Below are positions 33,374 to 42,125 of a DNA stretch of 54,542 bases, piece by piece. The notes beneath the pieces are model-generated. The model was given only the letters and a program-made list of their open reading frames with translations. It searched no databases and was not told where the DNA came from. How positions within the stretch are numbered: the first letter of the stretch is position 1; every line of letters starts with the position of its first letter. Source of the DNA: Chitinophagaceae bacterium (GTDB lineage Bacteria; Bacteroidota; Bacteroidia; Chitinophagales; Chitinophagaceae); contig JAHEMN010000007.1 in NCBI GenBank assembly GCA_024643645.1, forward strand, positions 1 through 54,542. The letters are read 5' to 3'. Made by a program: the position numbers and the translations under genes.

Positions 33374-35746
33374 GTGAGACTTACATTAAGCTTTATTCTC
33401 TTATTCCATTTTTATTTTTCAATTGCCCAGGATCCTGTTGCAAACAAAGCAGAGCGGATCAGCTTAAACGGATATATTAAAGACAGTCTTTCGGGTGAAT
33501 CGATAATTGGTGCCACAATCAGCATCGATGGTCAATCAAAGGGAGTTGCCAGTAATCTATACGGATTTTATTCAATTACTTTAGATAAAGGAACTTATTC
33601 AATTACTGTTTCGCATGTTTCTTATCTGGAAAAATCAATAAAAATCGATTTGTATGAGGATAAGGCATTAAACTTTGAATTGAATTCCCGTGCTTCTGCA
33701 TTGTCAGATGTTGTTGTTTACAGTAAGAAACGGGATGGTAATGTGAAAAATGCCCAGATGGGTAAGATCGATCTTTCAATGAACCAGATCAGAAATATTC
33801 CGGCCTTTTTGGGTGAGATCGATCTGTTGAAAGCTATTCAGTTATTGCCGGGGGTTAGAAATGCCGGGGAAGGTAATGCCGGATTTTATGTAAGGGGAGG
33901 AGGACCCGATCAGAATTTGATTTTGTTGGATGATGCCGTTGTTTATAATACCGGTCATTTATTTGGCTTTTTTTCAATATTCAATTCAGATGCGATCAAA
34001 AATGTTTCACTTATTAAAGGTGGTATGCCTGCACAATACGGAGGCAGGTTATCCTCTGTTATTGACGTAACGATGAAGGATGGGAATATTAATAAATTAC
34101 AAATGGATGGCGGTATAGGATTGATCGCTTCGAGGTTTTCAATACAAGGGCCTATCATAAAAGATAAAGCTTCATTTATTTTATCTGCAAGAAGGACATA
34201 TATAGATGCATTAACAAAGCCATTTATTAAAAAGTCGAGTAGCTTTTATGGTTCGGGTTATTATTTCTATGATGTGAATGCTAAAGTAAATTATCGGTTT
34301 TCCGAAAAGGACCGATTGTACCTGAGCGGATATTTTGGTCGGGATGTATTTGATTTTGTAAATGGCAAACGATCTTTTAAAACAAATATTCCCTGGGGAA
34401 ATTCTACTGCAACGGTTAGATGGAACCATGTATATAATCGACGTCTTTTCTCCAATACTACTTTATTATACAATGATTATAAGTTTAAGTTTTCAGCAGA
34501 ACAGGAAAACTTTCAAATTGGATTGTCATCGGGTATAAAAGACGGTTCCATTAAAACTGATTTTGACTATTATCCACTCCCCAATCATAAACTGAAATTT
34601 GGTGGTTTGCTTACCTATCATAAATTCATTCCGAATGTGGTAAATGGACGGCAGGATTCAATTGTTTTTACACCCAATAATGAAGGAAGTAAGTATGCAG
34701 CAGAATCTGCGATCTACTTGCAGGATGACTGGGAAATTGGGGAAAAATGGAAAGTAAATTATGGTATACGGTGGAGTTCATTTACACAGATCGGCCCATA
34801 CAAAAGATTTGTAAGAGATGCAAATCTGAATGCAATTGATAGTACAACGTATAAAAGTTTTGAACCTGTAAAAACATATGGAGGACTGGAGCCACGAATT
34901 ACTTTACGCTATTCAGTAAATGATGAAACATCAATAAAAGCAGCTGTTACCAGAAACCTGCAATACATTCATCTTGTCACAAATGCAGGTACTACACTAC
35001 CAACAGATCTTTGGGTTCCCAGCACTTATCTTGTAAAACCACAGAAAAGCTGGATGTATACTGCAGGATTTTTCAAAAATTTTAATAATAACCAGTTTGA
35101 AACATCGGTTGAGCTTTATTATAAGAATATGGAAAATCAGGTGGAGTATAAGGAAGGATATACTCCCTCACTTCGTGACCCTGAAGAAGAGTTTGTTTTT
35201 GGTAAAGGTTGGAGTTACGGATCAGAATTGCTCATCAATAAATTAAAGGGAAGATTTACAGGCTGGATCGGTTATACACTATCATGGACATGGAGAAAAT
35301 TTTCTCAATTGAATGATGGAGAAAAATATCCAACAAGGTATGATCGAAGGCATGACCTGTCTGTAGTGGCTAATTATGAATTAAATAAAAAATGGAAATT
35401 CGGTGCAGTATTTGTTTATGGAACCGGTAATGCAATTACATTGCCTGAGCGTTTTTATTTTATCAACGGTGTATTAACACAAGAATACAGTAAGTTGAAT
35501 CAATACCGGATGAAGGCTTATCACAGACTTGACTTTTCCGCCACATACACTCCTCAGCCTAAGAAAAAAAGAAAAGTTTCAGGTTTTTGGGTATTTAGTA
35601 TATACAATTCATATAGCCGATTGAATCCATACTTTATTTATTTCGATCAAAACGGATCCTTGTCAAATGGAGATTTAAATGTAGATGCAAAACAGGTCTC
35701 CTTATTCCCGGTTCTTCCTGCTATCACATGGAATTTTAAATTCTAG
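33374..35746 (+). CDS. TonB-dependent outer-membrane receptor
   Basis: This 790-residue receptor has a signal peptide (MRLTLSFILLFHFYFSIAQ), a carboxypeptidase-like regulatory domain (about 28-110), a plug (about 125-235, with FYVRGGGPDQNLILLDDA and GGMPAQYGGRLSSVIDV), and a beta-barrel. The start is GTG at 33374: no in-frame ATG lies near the signal peptide, and GTG gives the complete signal. No SusD partner follows, so it is not a SusC/D glycan pair; it fits siderophore, vitamin or metal import. It follows the DUF3347 gene in the same operon. The ligand is unknown. Confidence 0.92.
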   Translation: MRLTLSFILLFHFYFSIAQDPVANKAERISLNGYIKDSLSGESIIGATISIDGQSKGVASNLYGFYSITLDKGTYSITVSHVSYLEKSIKIDLYEDKALNFELNSRASALSDVVVYSKKRDGNVKNAQMGKIDLSMNQIRNIPAFLGEIDLLKAIQLLPGVRNAGEGNAGFYVRGGGPDQNLILLDDAVVYNTGHLFGFFSIFNSDAIKNVSLIKGGMPAQYGGRLSSVIDVTMKDGNINKLQMDGGIGLIASRFSIQGPIIKDKASFILSARRTYIDALTKPFIKKSSSFYGSGYYFYDVNAKVNYRFSEKDRLYLSGYFGRDVFDFVNGKRSFKTNIPWGNSTATVRWNHVYNRRLFSNTTLLYNDYKFKFSAEQENFQIGLSSGIKDGSIKTDFDYYPLPNHKLKFGGLLTYHKFIPNVVNGRQDSIVFTPNNEGSKYAAESAIYLQDDWEIGEKWKVNYGIRWSSFTQIGPYKRFVRDANLNAIDSTTYKSFEPVKTYGGLEPRITLRYSVNDETSIKAAVTRNLQYIHLVTNAGTTLPTDLWVPSTYLVKPQKSWMYTAGFFKNFNNNQFETSVELYYKNMENQVEYKEGYTPSLRDPEEEFVFGKGWSYGSELLINKLKGRFTGWIGYTLSWTWRKFSQLNDGEKYPTRYDRRHDLSVVANYELNKKWKFGAVFVYGTGNAITLPERFYFINGVLTQEYSKLNQYRMKAYHRLDFSATYTPQPKKKRKVSGFWVFSIYNSYSRLNPYFIYFDQNGSLSNGDLNVDAKQVSLFPVLPAITWNFKF

Positions 35747-35771
35747 CAATGTACTTACTAAAAAAGAAAAA

Positions 35772-35792
35772 GCCTGTTTTCACAGGCATTTC
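35772..35792 (+). terminator. TonB receptor gene terminator
   Basis: GCCTGT (35772-35777) and ACAGGC (35782-35787) pair around TTTC, followed by ATTTCTT. The stem is short and the T tract interrupted. Confidence 0.55.
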
Positions 35793-35945
35793 TTGCGAAA
35801 TAAAACGAATTTTAAAATTGTTTACGAGAGTAATATAATAAGAGAAATTCGAAAATCAAAATTTTCAATTTGTAATTTTAGCGTATGTTTCTCATATAGG
35901 TTGAAACACTTATTTAGGTACTTTTATATATATTAATTAATACTA

Positions 35946-36494
35946 ATGCTTTCACTTGATTTTACCGATTTTCCTGTTTTAATATCAGATAAACTTATAC
36001 TTAGAAAGCTGAGGCCTGATGATCTGCCTGAAATATTTTATTTACGTTCTGAGGAAAATATTTTACAACATATAGGAAAAGAGCCGGCTAAAAATATAAA
36101 TGAGGCCCGTGATTTTTTAGTGATGATTGAAAAAGCAATTAATGCTGCAGAATCAATTATGTGGGGAATTACTCTAAAAGAAAATAGAAAAAAAATTATT
36201 GGAACAATTTGTCTTTGGAATATTGTAAAGAATAATTACAGAGCTGAAATAGGGTATGTACTTCATCCGGATTTTTGGAGAAAGGGAATTATGAAAGAAG
36301 CCGTAAATATGGTATTAATTTATGGATTTAATGAAATGAAATTACATAGTATTGAAGCAAGGATAAAAGCAGAAAATCTGGCTTCAGCATCATTATTACA
36401 ATCAGCAGGTTTTCTAAAAGAAGGTCATCTGAAAGAAGAGTTATTTTACCGGGGATCATTTTACGATTCAATTATTTATTCCAGGTTTCAATAA
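35946..36494 (+). CDS. RimJ/RimL-type GNAT acetyltransferase
   Basis: This 182-residue protein of the Acetyltransf_3 type (PF13302) begins with DKLILRKLRPDDLPEIF (about 15-31). It then has WGITLKENRKKIIGTICLWNI, the acetyl-CoA loop in EIGYVLHPDFWRKGIMKEAV (about 99-118) and the C-terminal SASLLQSAGFLKEGHLKEE block. It is typical of ribosomal-protein or spermidine/amino acid acetyltransferases. It is a lone gene between the TonB receptor and a metallophosphatase. The substrate cannot be inferred. Confidence 0.92.
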   Translation: MLSLDFTDFPVLISDKLILRKLRPDDLPEIFYLRSEENILQHIGKEPAKNINEARDFLVMIEKAINAAESIMWGITLKENRKKIIGTICLWNIVKNNYRAEIGYVLHPDFWRKGIMKEAVNMVLIYGFNEMKLHSIEARIKAENLASASLLQSAGFLKEGHLKEELFYRGSFYDSIIYSRFQ

Positions 36495-36662
36495 GTTTGT
36501 TTGGTAATTCATTAATTCTTAGATTTTAATGTTGATCCTGAAGATGAAAATCTTCTGTAAATACTAAAAAAAGTGCAGATTTTGTAACTTAGGAAGTTAA
36601 ACGCAACCATTACGTATATTTTATTTGTCTTTATTAGTAATGGGAAATATTAATTGCCAATT

Positions 36663-37775
36663 ATGAAAAGATATATTGCCATATTCTTTCCGATGCTATT
36701 TGCGGGATTTTTATTTGTCGATAAAAACATTTTAATTATGGCAGATAAAATGCAGAATGACGGGCCATATGTGATCTATAAAAATGATACCATATTCAAC
36801 AACTATATTCTGGAGAATAAAGGATCGTTGCAACTGCAAACAGAAAAAGTTCATTATGCTGATAAAGGCTCTATTAAACTCAATGTGTCTACAGATGAAG
36901 AGAACAAGTTTTTTCAGGTTGTATTAAAAAAGGATTTGAAGAATGAAAAAACTGATTACAAAAAAGTAAAAAAGATGTTTGTTGTATCTGATATCGAAGG
37001 TGAGTTTAAGGCATTCAGAAAACTGTTGCAGGGAAATAATATAATTGACAAGGACTTCAATTGGACATTTGGTGACGGACACCTGGTGCTTACCGGTGAT
37101 TTTTTTGATAGAGGTTCGCTGGTTACAGAAGTTCTTTGGTTGATCTATTCTTTAGAGGATAAAGCTGAAGCAGCAGGTGGGCATGTGCATTTTATTTTGG
37201 GTAATCATGAAATAATGAATTTGAGTAATGATTTGAGATATGTGCATCCAAAATATATGAAAAATGCAATGTTGATGAATACGAATTACCTCGAGTTGTA
37301 CAGTGAGAATTCAGAATTGGGTAAGTGGTTGAGAACAAAGAATATTACGGAGAAGATTGGTGATGTTCTTTTCATGCATGCCGGTATTTCAGATCTGGTA
37401 AATTATATGCAACTGTCTTTAAACAGGATGAATAAATTAGCAAGGCCTTTTTATGGTGATACTACATATGAATATAATGATCCTATAGTGGATGTTTTAT
37501 ACAGTGAATATGGGCCATTTTGGTACAGAGGTTATTATGTTGGCCAAAAAAAGAGTTCTGTAAATCAGTTGGACAGTACCCTTTCATATTATAATGTAAA
37601 ACATATTGCAACAGGTCACACAGTAATAGCAGAAACTATAAGTGTGTTATACGATGGAAAACTCTTTAATACAGATGTAAGTCATAGCAAAGGAAATTCA
37701 GAAGCATTATATATTGATGATGGAAAGTTTTACAGAGCAAAACCTAATGGAGAAAAGATCTTGATTTTTGAATAA
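36663..37775 (+). CDS. Exported calcineurin-like metallophosphatase
   Basis: This 370-residue phosphoesterase has an N-terminal hydrophobic segment (KRYIAIFFPMLFAGFLFV) that is a signal peptide or anchor. The phosphoesterase motifs are in order: SDIEGEF (where canonical enzymes have GDxHG), GDFFDRG, GNHEI, HAGIS and TGHT. The usual His of the first motif is Glu here. This variant seems shared by a Bacteroidota group of putative phosphatases; its metal occupancy is unknown. The start at 36663 replaces a TTG 9 bases upstream. The substrate is unknown; serine/threonine protein phosphatase-like by fold. Confidence 0.88.
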   Translation: MKRYIAIFFPMLFAGFLFVDKNILIMADKMQNDGPYVIYKNDTIFNNYILENKGSLQLQTEKVHYADKGSIKLNVSTDEENKFFQVVLKKDLKNEKTDYKKVKKMFVVSDIEGEFKAFRKLLQGNNIIDKDFNWTFGDGHLVLTGDFFDRGSLVTEVLWLIYSLEDKAEAAGGHVHFILGNHEIMNLSNDLRYVHPKYMKNAMLMNTNYLELYSENSELGKWLRTKNITEKIGDVLFMHAGISDLVNYMQLSLNRMNKLARPFYGDTTYEYNDPIVDVLYSEYGPFWYRGYYVGQKKSSVNQLDSTLSYYNVKHIATGHTVIAETISVLYDGKLFNTDVSHSKGNSEALYIDDGKFYRAKPNGEKILIFE

Positions 37776-37872
37776 TTTATTTCCTGATTCATCCTGAATT
37801 TGTAAAAATCACCTTGAATATCTGAACATTTCTTTCAATGCTTAGCTTTTAGGTATTATCCTCATTCCCACT

Positions 37873-37880
37873 TAAATTTG
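37873..37880 (+). promoter_or_regulatory. Candidate -7 box for pdhB
   Basis: TAAATTTG matches TAnnTTTG and lies 23 bases before the pdhB ATG. A TTTT at 37847-37850 is a weak -33. Confidence 0.4.
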
Positions 37881-37903
37881 CCACACTAAAACAGAAATAA
37901 ATA

Positions 37904-38893
37904 ATGGCCAGATCAATAGCATTCAGAGATGCACTAAGAGAAGCAATGTCTGAGGAAATGAGAAGGGACGAAAGAGTTTACCTGATGGGTGAAGAAGTGG
38001 CTGAATATAATGGTGCATATAAAGTAAGCCAGGGTATGCTTGCAGAATTTGGACCCAAAAGAGTGATTGATACCCCAATAGCGGAATTAGGTTTTACAGC
38101 AATTGGCGTTGGTTCTGCTCAAAATGGTCTTCGGCCAATAGTGGAATTTATGACCTGGAATTTTGCAGTTTTAGCTTTAGATCAAATTTTAAATACTGCT
38201 TCTAAAATGCTGGCAATGAGTGGGGGACAGATATCTTGCCCTATTGTTTTTAGAGGTGGAAATGGTTCAGCAGGTCAGCTAGGTGCTCAGCATTCTACTG
38301 CTTTTGAATCCTTATATGCAAACATTCCAGGAATCAAAGTTATTTCCCCAAGTACCGGATATGATGCTAAAGGTTTGTTGAAACAGGCTATCCGATATGA
38401 AGAAGATCCGGTGATGTTTATGGAAAGTGAGCAGATGTATGGCGACAAAAGTGAAGTACCTGAAGAAGAATATTATATCGAATTAGGCAAAGCAGATATT
38501 AAAAAGGCTGGTCGTGATGTTACCATTGTTTCTTTCAATAAAATGATGAAAGTAGCATTAGGAGCCGCTGCAGAACTAGAGAAGGAGGGAATAAGTGCAG
38601 AAGTAATCGACTTAAGGACTATTCGTCCTTTGGATTGGATGACAATATTAGAGAGTGTGAAAAAAACAAATCGCTTAGTGATTGTTGAGGAACAATGGCC
38701 ATTTGCTTCCGTTTCATCAGAAATTACTTACAGAATACAAAAAGAAGGGTTTGATTATTTAGATGCGCCAATTCGACGTATCACTGCAGCAGATGCACCT
38801 TTGCATTATGCTCCAAATCTTGTTGCTGCTGCTTTACCTGATATTAGCAGAACTGTCAAATTAGTAAAAGAAGTAATGTATTTAGTAAAATAA
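37904..38893 (+). CDS. pdhB: Pyruvate dehydrogenase E1 component, beta subunit
   Basis: E1-beta forms an alpha2beta2 thiamine-diphosphate enzyme with PdhA and decarboxylates pyruvate, feeding acetyl groups to E2. The 329-residue protein has the TPP-binding IDTPIAELGFTAIGVG (about 56-71), FMTWNFA, GNGSAGQLGAQHS (near 120), and the transketolase C-terminal domain with EEQWPFASVSSEI. The N-terminal AFRDALREAM is characteristic. pdhA is not adjacent, so alpha and beta are unlinked here. It could be branched-chain E1-beta, but the sequence pattern favours PDH. It ends in a strong terminator. Confidence 0.93.
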   Translation: MARSIAFRDALREAMSEEMRRDERVYLMGEEVAEYNGAYKVSQGMLAEFGPKRVIDTPIAELGFTAIGVGSAQNGLRPIVEFMTWNFAVLALDQILNTASKMLAMSGGQISCPIVFRGGNGSAGQLGAQHSTAFESLYANIPGIKVISPSTGYDAKGLLKQAIRYEEDPVMFMESEQMYGDKSEVPEEEYYIELGKADIKKAGRDVTIVSFNKMMKVALGAAAELEKEGISAEVIDLRTIRPLDWMTILESVKKTNRLVIVEEQWPFASVSSEITYRIQKEGFDYLDAPIRRITAADAPLHYAPNLVAAALPDISRTVKLVKEVMYLVK

Positions 38894-38914
38894 TTTTTTT
38901 TTAAAATAAAAATG

Positions 38915-38948
38915 AAAGCCCTGATTTAATTTAAATCAGGGCTTTTTT
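38915..38948 (+). terminator. pdhB terminator
   Basis: AAAGCCCTGATTTAA (38915-38929) and TTAAATCAGGGCTTT (38931-38945) are perfectly complementary over 15 bases, followed by further T residues. Confidence 0.92.
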
Positions 38949-39055
38949 GTGTTTTGAATAAAAAAATAAAAATTACTTACGGTGATCATGCAACGTTTTA
39001 ATATTAAAAATGTATCTTCAACTCGGTTTTTCATAGGATATTGGATTTTAAAAAC

Positions 39056-39087
39056 GAGGCTGGGTTTCTACCCGGCTTCTATTTTTT
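39056..39087 (+). terminator. Second, orphan terminator-like hairpin
   Basis: GAGGCTGGGT (39056-39065) and ACCCGGCTTC (39070-39079) pair over 10 bp with two G-U pairs around TTCT, followed by TATTTTTT. No gene ends immediately before it on the plus strand. Confidence 0.65.
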
Positions 39088-39218
39088 AAAACCATTCCCA
39101 TTTATTCAGTAGTGAATCTTTATGTAATAAGCCGTTTACATTGTGATTATGTTTACTACAAATCTCAGTAAACACCTTTCCATTCAAATCATTTATTTTT
39201 ACGTATAAATAAATCCAA

Positions 39219-40379
39219 ATGGCCGATATATTAATTATTGATGATGAAAAAGCAATTCGGAAAACATTGACTGAAATTTTATCGTTTGAAGGATATAAGA
39301 TCGAAGAGGCCTCAGATGGTGAAGAGGGGATAAAAAAGTTCAAAGAAAAGACCTATGACCTGGTTCTATGCGATATCAAAATGCCAAAGATGGATGGTAT
39401 TGAATTCTTACAAAAAGCAGGAGAAATAAATACGGATGTTCCTGTTATCATGATATCAGGTCACGGAAATATTGAAACTGCTGTTGATGCTGTGAAAAAG
39501 GGTGCATTTGATTATATCTCAAAACCACCTGATCTAAACAGGTTGTTAATTACGATCCGTAATGCGATGGATAAAAGTACTCTTGTCTCAGAAACAAAAG
39601 TATTGAAGAGAAAAGTTAGCCGTGTTCAGGAAATTATTGGCGAATCTTCTCCTATAAAAAAAATAAAAGATACAATTGATAAAGTGGCACCCACCGATGC
39701 AAGGATTCTTATCACCGGTGATAATGGAGTAGGAAAAGAATTAGTAGCAAGATGGATTCATGAGAAAAGTAATCGTTCTTCTGCCCCTATTGTAGAGGTA
39801 AATTGTGCAGCAATTCCAACTGAACTGATCGAAAGTGAATTGTTTGGTCATGAAAAGGGTTCTTTTACTTCTGCCATAAAACAACGTATCGGAAAGTTTG
39901 AATCAGCTAATGGCGGAACCCTTTTTTTAGATGAAATAGGTGATATGAGCCTTAATGCACAAGCTAAAGTGCTCCGAGCCCTTCAAGAAGGAAAAATTAC
40001 AAGAGTTGGTGCTGATAAGGATATCAATGTAGATGTAAGAGTAATTGCTGCAACGAATAAAGATCTTTTGAAGGAAGTTGAGGAAAAGAAATTCAGGCTT
40101 GATCTTTATCATCGTTTGAGTGTTATTTTAATACATGTTCCTTCATTAAATGAGCGAAGAGATGATATTCCAATGCTTATTGATCAATTTTTAGCTGACA
40201 TCTGCACCGATTATGGAATTGCACAAAAACCGATCGATGCGGATGCTATTTCATTATTAAAAGAATATGATTGGACTGGAAATATCAGGGAACTTAGAAA
40301 TGTGGTAGAAAGGCTTGTAATTCTATCTGGTAAGATAATTACTGCAGAAGATATCAAGAGCTATGTATTACCAAAGTAA
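39219..40379 (+). CDS. NtrC-like response regulator without DNA-binding domain
   Basis: The 386-residue protein has a receiver domain (1-120; acidic pocket Asp8/Asp9, phospho-acceptor Asp52, Lys102) and a sigma-54 activator-type AAA+ domain (about 140-380; Walker A GDNGVGKE 167-174, Walker B TLFLDEIG). The sigma-54 contact loop reads GSFTSA (214-219) instead of GAFTGA, keeping the key Phe and Thr. It ends right after the AAA+ lid, with no Fis-type helix-turn-helix. I recall this GSFTSA form as common in Bacteroidota. No histidine kinase gene is adjacent, so it is an orphan regulator. Confidence 0.92.
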   Translation: MADILIIDDEKAIRKTLTEILSFEGYKIEEASDGEEGIKKFKEKTYDLVLCDIKMPKMDGIEFLQKAGEINTDVPVIMISGHGNIETAVDAVKKGAFDYISKPPDLNRLLITIRNAMDKSTLVSETKVLKRKVSRVQEIIGESSPIKKIKDTIDKVAPTDARILITGDNGVGKELVARWIHEKSNRSSAPIVEVNCAAIPTELIESELFGHEKGSFTSAIKQRIGKFESANGGTLFLDEIGDMSLNAQAKVLRALQEGKITRVGADKDINVDVRVIAATNKDLLKEVEEKKFRLDLYHRLSVILIHVPSLNERRDDIPMLIDQFLADICTDYGIAQKPIDADAISLLKEYDWTGNIRELRNVVERLVILSGKIITAEDIKSYVLPK

Positions 40380-40472
40380 GTTGGATAAATAAATTTTAAA
40401 CCACTCAACCCACTATTTACCGGTTAAGAAGTGTATTCTACCGTCGTTTCACAAAACTTTCATATTTAATAT

Positions 40473-40502
40473 TTTGATAAACACATATTTACGATATTTT
40501 TG
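40473..40502 (+). promoter_or_regulatory. lepB promoter, Bacteroidota type
   Basis: TTTG (40473-40476) and TATTTTTG (40495-40502) are separated by 18 bases and end 19 bases before the lepB ATG. This is one of the clearest promoters in the window. Confidence 0.65.
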
Positions 40503-40521
40503 CCTGCACTAAAAAAATCAC

Positions 40522-42060
40522 ATGCCCATAACTCATATTTTTATTGTTTACCTGATTGGCACACTGATAGTTTTTCTTCCTTCATTTGGTTTAGCAAAGC
40601 TTTTTGCAAAAGCCGGTGTTGAATCATGGAAAGCATATGTTCCGTTTTATAATACCTGGGTTATGCAGGAGATTGCCGATCGCCCAAAGCATTGGGTATT
40701 CTGGCAATTCATACCTGTTGTTGGTTGGTTCATTAGTCCCGGTATTTTTATTGAATTTGCCAAAGTATTTGGGAGGTTTGGATTAGGGCACCATACTGCT
40801 GCTGCATTATTTGCACCAATTTACTTTCCTTACCTGGCTTATAAAGAAGATCCAAAATTTATAGGACCGGAAGCAGTTAAAAGACACAAGAAGAAAGGTT
40901 GGAGAGAATGGATTGATGCAGCCATTTTTGCCATTGTAGCAGCTACTCTTATAAGGACATTCGTCTTTGAGGCTTATACTATTCCCTCAGGTTCAATGGA
41001 AAAAACATTGCTGATCAAAGATTTTTTATTTGTAAGTAAGCTGAGTTATGGGCCTCGTATTCCTAATACTCCTTTGTCAGTTCCTTTCGTTCATAATTAT
41101 TTACCGGGCAGTAGTAAAAAATCATATTCAGAAGCTATCAAGATTCCATATACAAGATGGTTTGCATCATTGCCTAAAAGAGGCGACGTTGTCGTTTTTA
41201 ATTTTCCGGCTGGAGATACTGTAATCAATCGGGAAGAATATCAATCAAAACATCCATATTATCAACTTTGCCGGGAACTCGGTAATGGTGATGTAGAAAA
41301 AGGGAGAATGATCGTTTTAAACGATCCAGATCAATATCCTCTGGCCATTCATCCGGTAGATAAAACCGATAATTATATTAAGCGATGTGTAGCAGTAGCC
41401 GGAGATACTATTCAGATCATTAACAGTGATGTTTATCTGAATGGCGAAAAACAAAAACTACCTCCATATTCACAAATGGATTATGAGATAGTGACTACAC
41501 AACCTCTGGATGGAGACTTTGCCAAAAGTGAATTTGATATTGATATTTTTAATCCACAAGAGAGTATGGCAATGACCGGTAACAAGTATCGGTTATTGTT
41601 AACAGCAAAATCAGTAGAAAAAATGAGATCATCTCCGCTGATCAAGACTATTGTTCCGCTTGTTGATACCATACCTTCCTACAATGCAGCTTTTGAAGAT
41701 TATGTTTGGGATAATAAATGGACAGTTGATAATTATGGTAAGATCTGGGTACCGAAAAAAGGAAGCTCAATTACGCTTAATGACAGCACTTATAATATAT
41801 ATCAACGGGTGATCCGGGTTTATGAAAAAAATAATTTCATTAAGAAAGATGGAAAGTATTTCCTGAATGGAAAAGAAATAACCAATTATACTTTTAAAAT
41901 GGATTATTTCTGGATGATGGGGGACAACAGGCATCAATCTCAGGATTCAAGATTCTGGGGATTTGTTCCCGAAGACAGGATAGTGGGAAAAGCATGGATG
42001 ATATGGTTTAGCTGGGATGTAGGACCAAGATGGAAAAGGTTCTTTAACATCGTAAAATAA
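40522..42060 (+). CDS. lepB: Signal peptidase I with N-terminal membrane extension
   Basis: LepB removes signal peptides from exported proteins. The 512-residue protein is longer than usual. Residues 1-110 are a membrane domain (helices about 5-28, 58-78 and 88-106) with SWKAYVPFYNTW, resembling DUF5684. An anchor follows (about 130-148), then the catalytic region: IPSGSM with Ser158, and YIKRCVAVAGD with Lys287. GDNRHQSQDSRFWG is near the end. About 100 residues are inserted in the catalytic domain between Lys287 and GDNR. It has its own promoter and terminator. Confidence 0.95.
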   Translation: MPITHIFIVYLIGTLIVFLPSFGLAKLFAKAGVESWKAYVPFYNTWVMQEIADRPKHWVFWQFIPVVGWFISPGIFIEFAKVFGRFGLGHHTAAALFAPIYFPYLAYKEDPKFIGPEAVKRHKKKGWREWIDAAIFAIVAATLIRTFVFEAYTIPSGSMEKTLLIKDFLFVSKLSYGPRIPNTPLSVPFVHNYLPGSSKKSYSEAIKIPYTRWFASLPKRGDVVVFNFPAGDTVINREEYQSKHPYYQLCRELGNGDVEKGRMIVLNDPDQYPLAIHPVDKTDNYIKRCVAVAGDTIQIINSDVYLNGEKQKLPPYSQMDYEIVTTQPLDGDFAKSEFDIDIFNPQESMAMTGNKYRLLLTAKSVEKMRSSPLIKTIVPLVDTIPSYNAAFEDYVWDNKWTVDNYGKIWVPKKGSSITLNDSTYNIYQRVIRVYEKNNFIKKDGKYFLNGKEITNYTFKMDYFWMMGDNRHQSQDSRFWGFVPEDRIVGKAWMIWFSWDVGPRWKRFFNIVK

Positions 42061-42071
42061 ATGTAACTTTA

Positions 42072-42106
42072 AATGCCCTTGTTTAATTTCAAGGGCATTC
42101 TTGTTT
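42072..42106 (+). terminator. lepB terminator
   Basis: AATGCCCTTG (42072-42081) and CAAGGGCATT (42090-42099) form a perfect 10-bp stem with an 8-base loop, then CTTGTTT. Confidence 0.85.
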
Positions 42107-42125
42107 AATAAACTATCGATCTGGT

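Larger units (their letters stand above)
38894..39218. other. 325-base gene-free spacer with two terminators
   Basis: This stretch between pdhB and the response regulator has no convincing ORF. It holds the pdhB terminator and a second terminator-like hairpin near its middle, with about 110 bases between them, and then about 130 bases up to the next gene. A small transcript ending at the second hairpin is possible; I see no good promoter for it. Confidence 0.5.

Noticed and set aside
33374-35746. SusC of a polysaccharide-utilization locus
   Set aside because: No SusD follows, and the length and neighbourhood do not fit.
36540-36555. GAAGAT-GAAA-ATCTTC hairpin after the second GNAT gene
   Set aside because: A 6-bp stem without a T tract; not convincing as a terminator or riboswitch.
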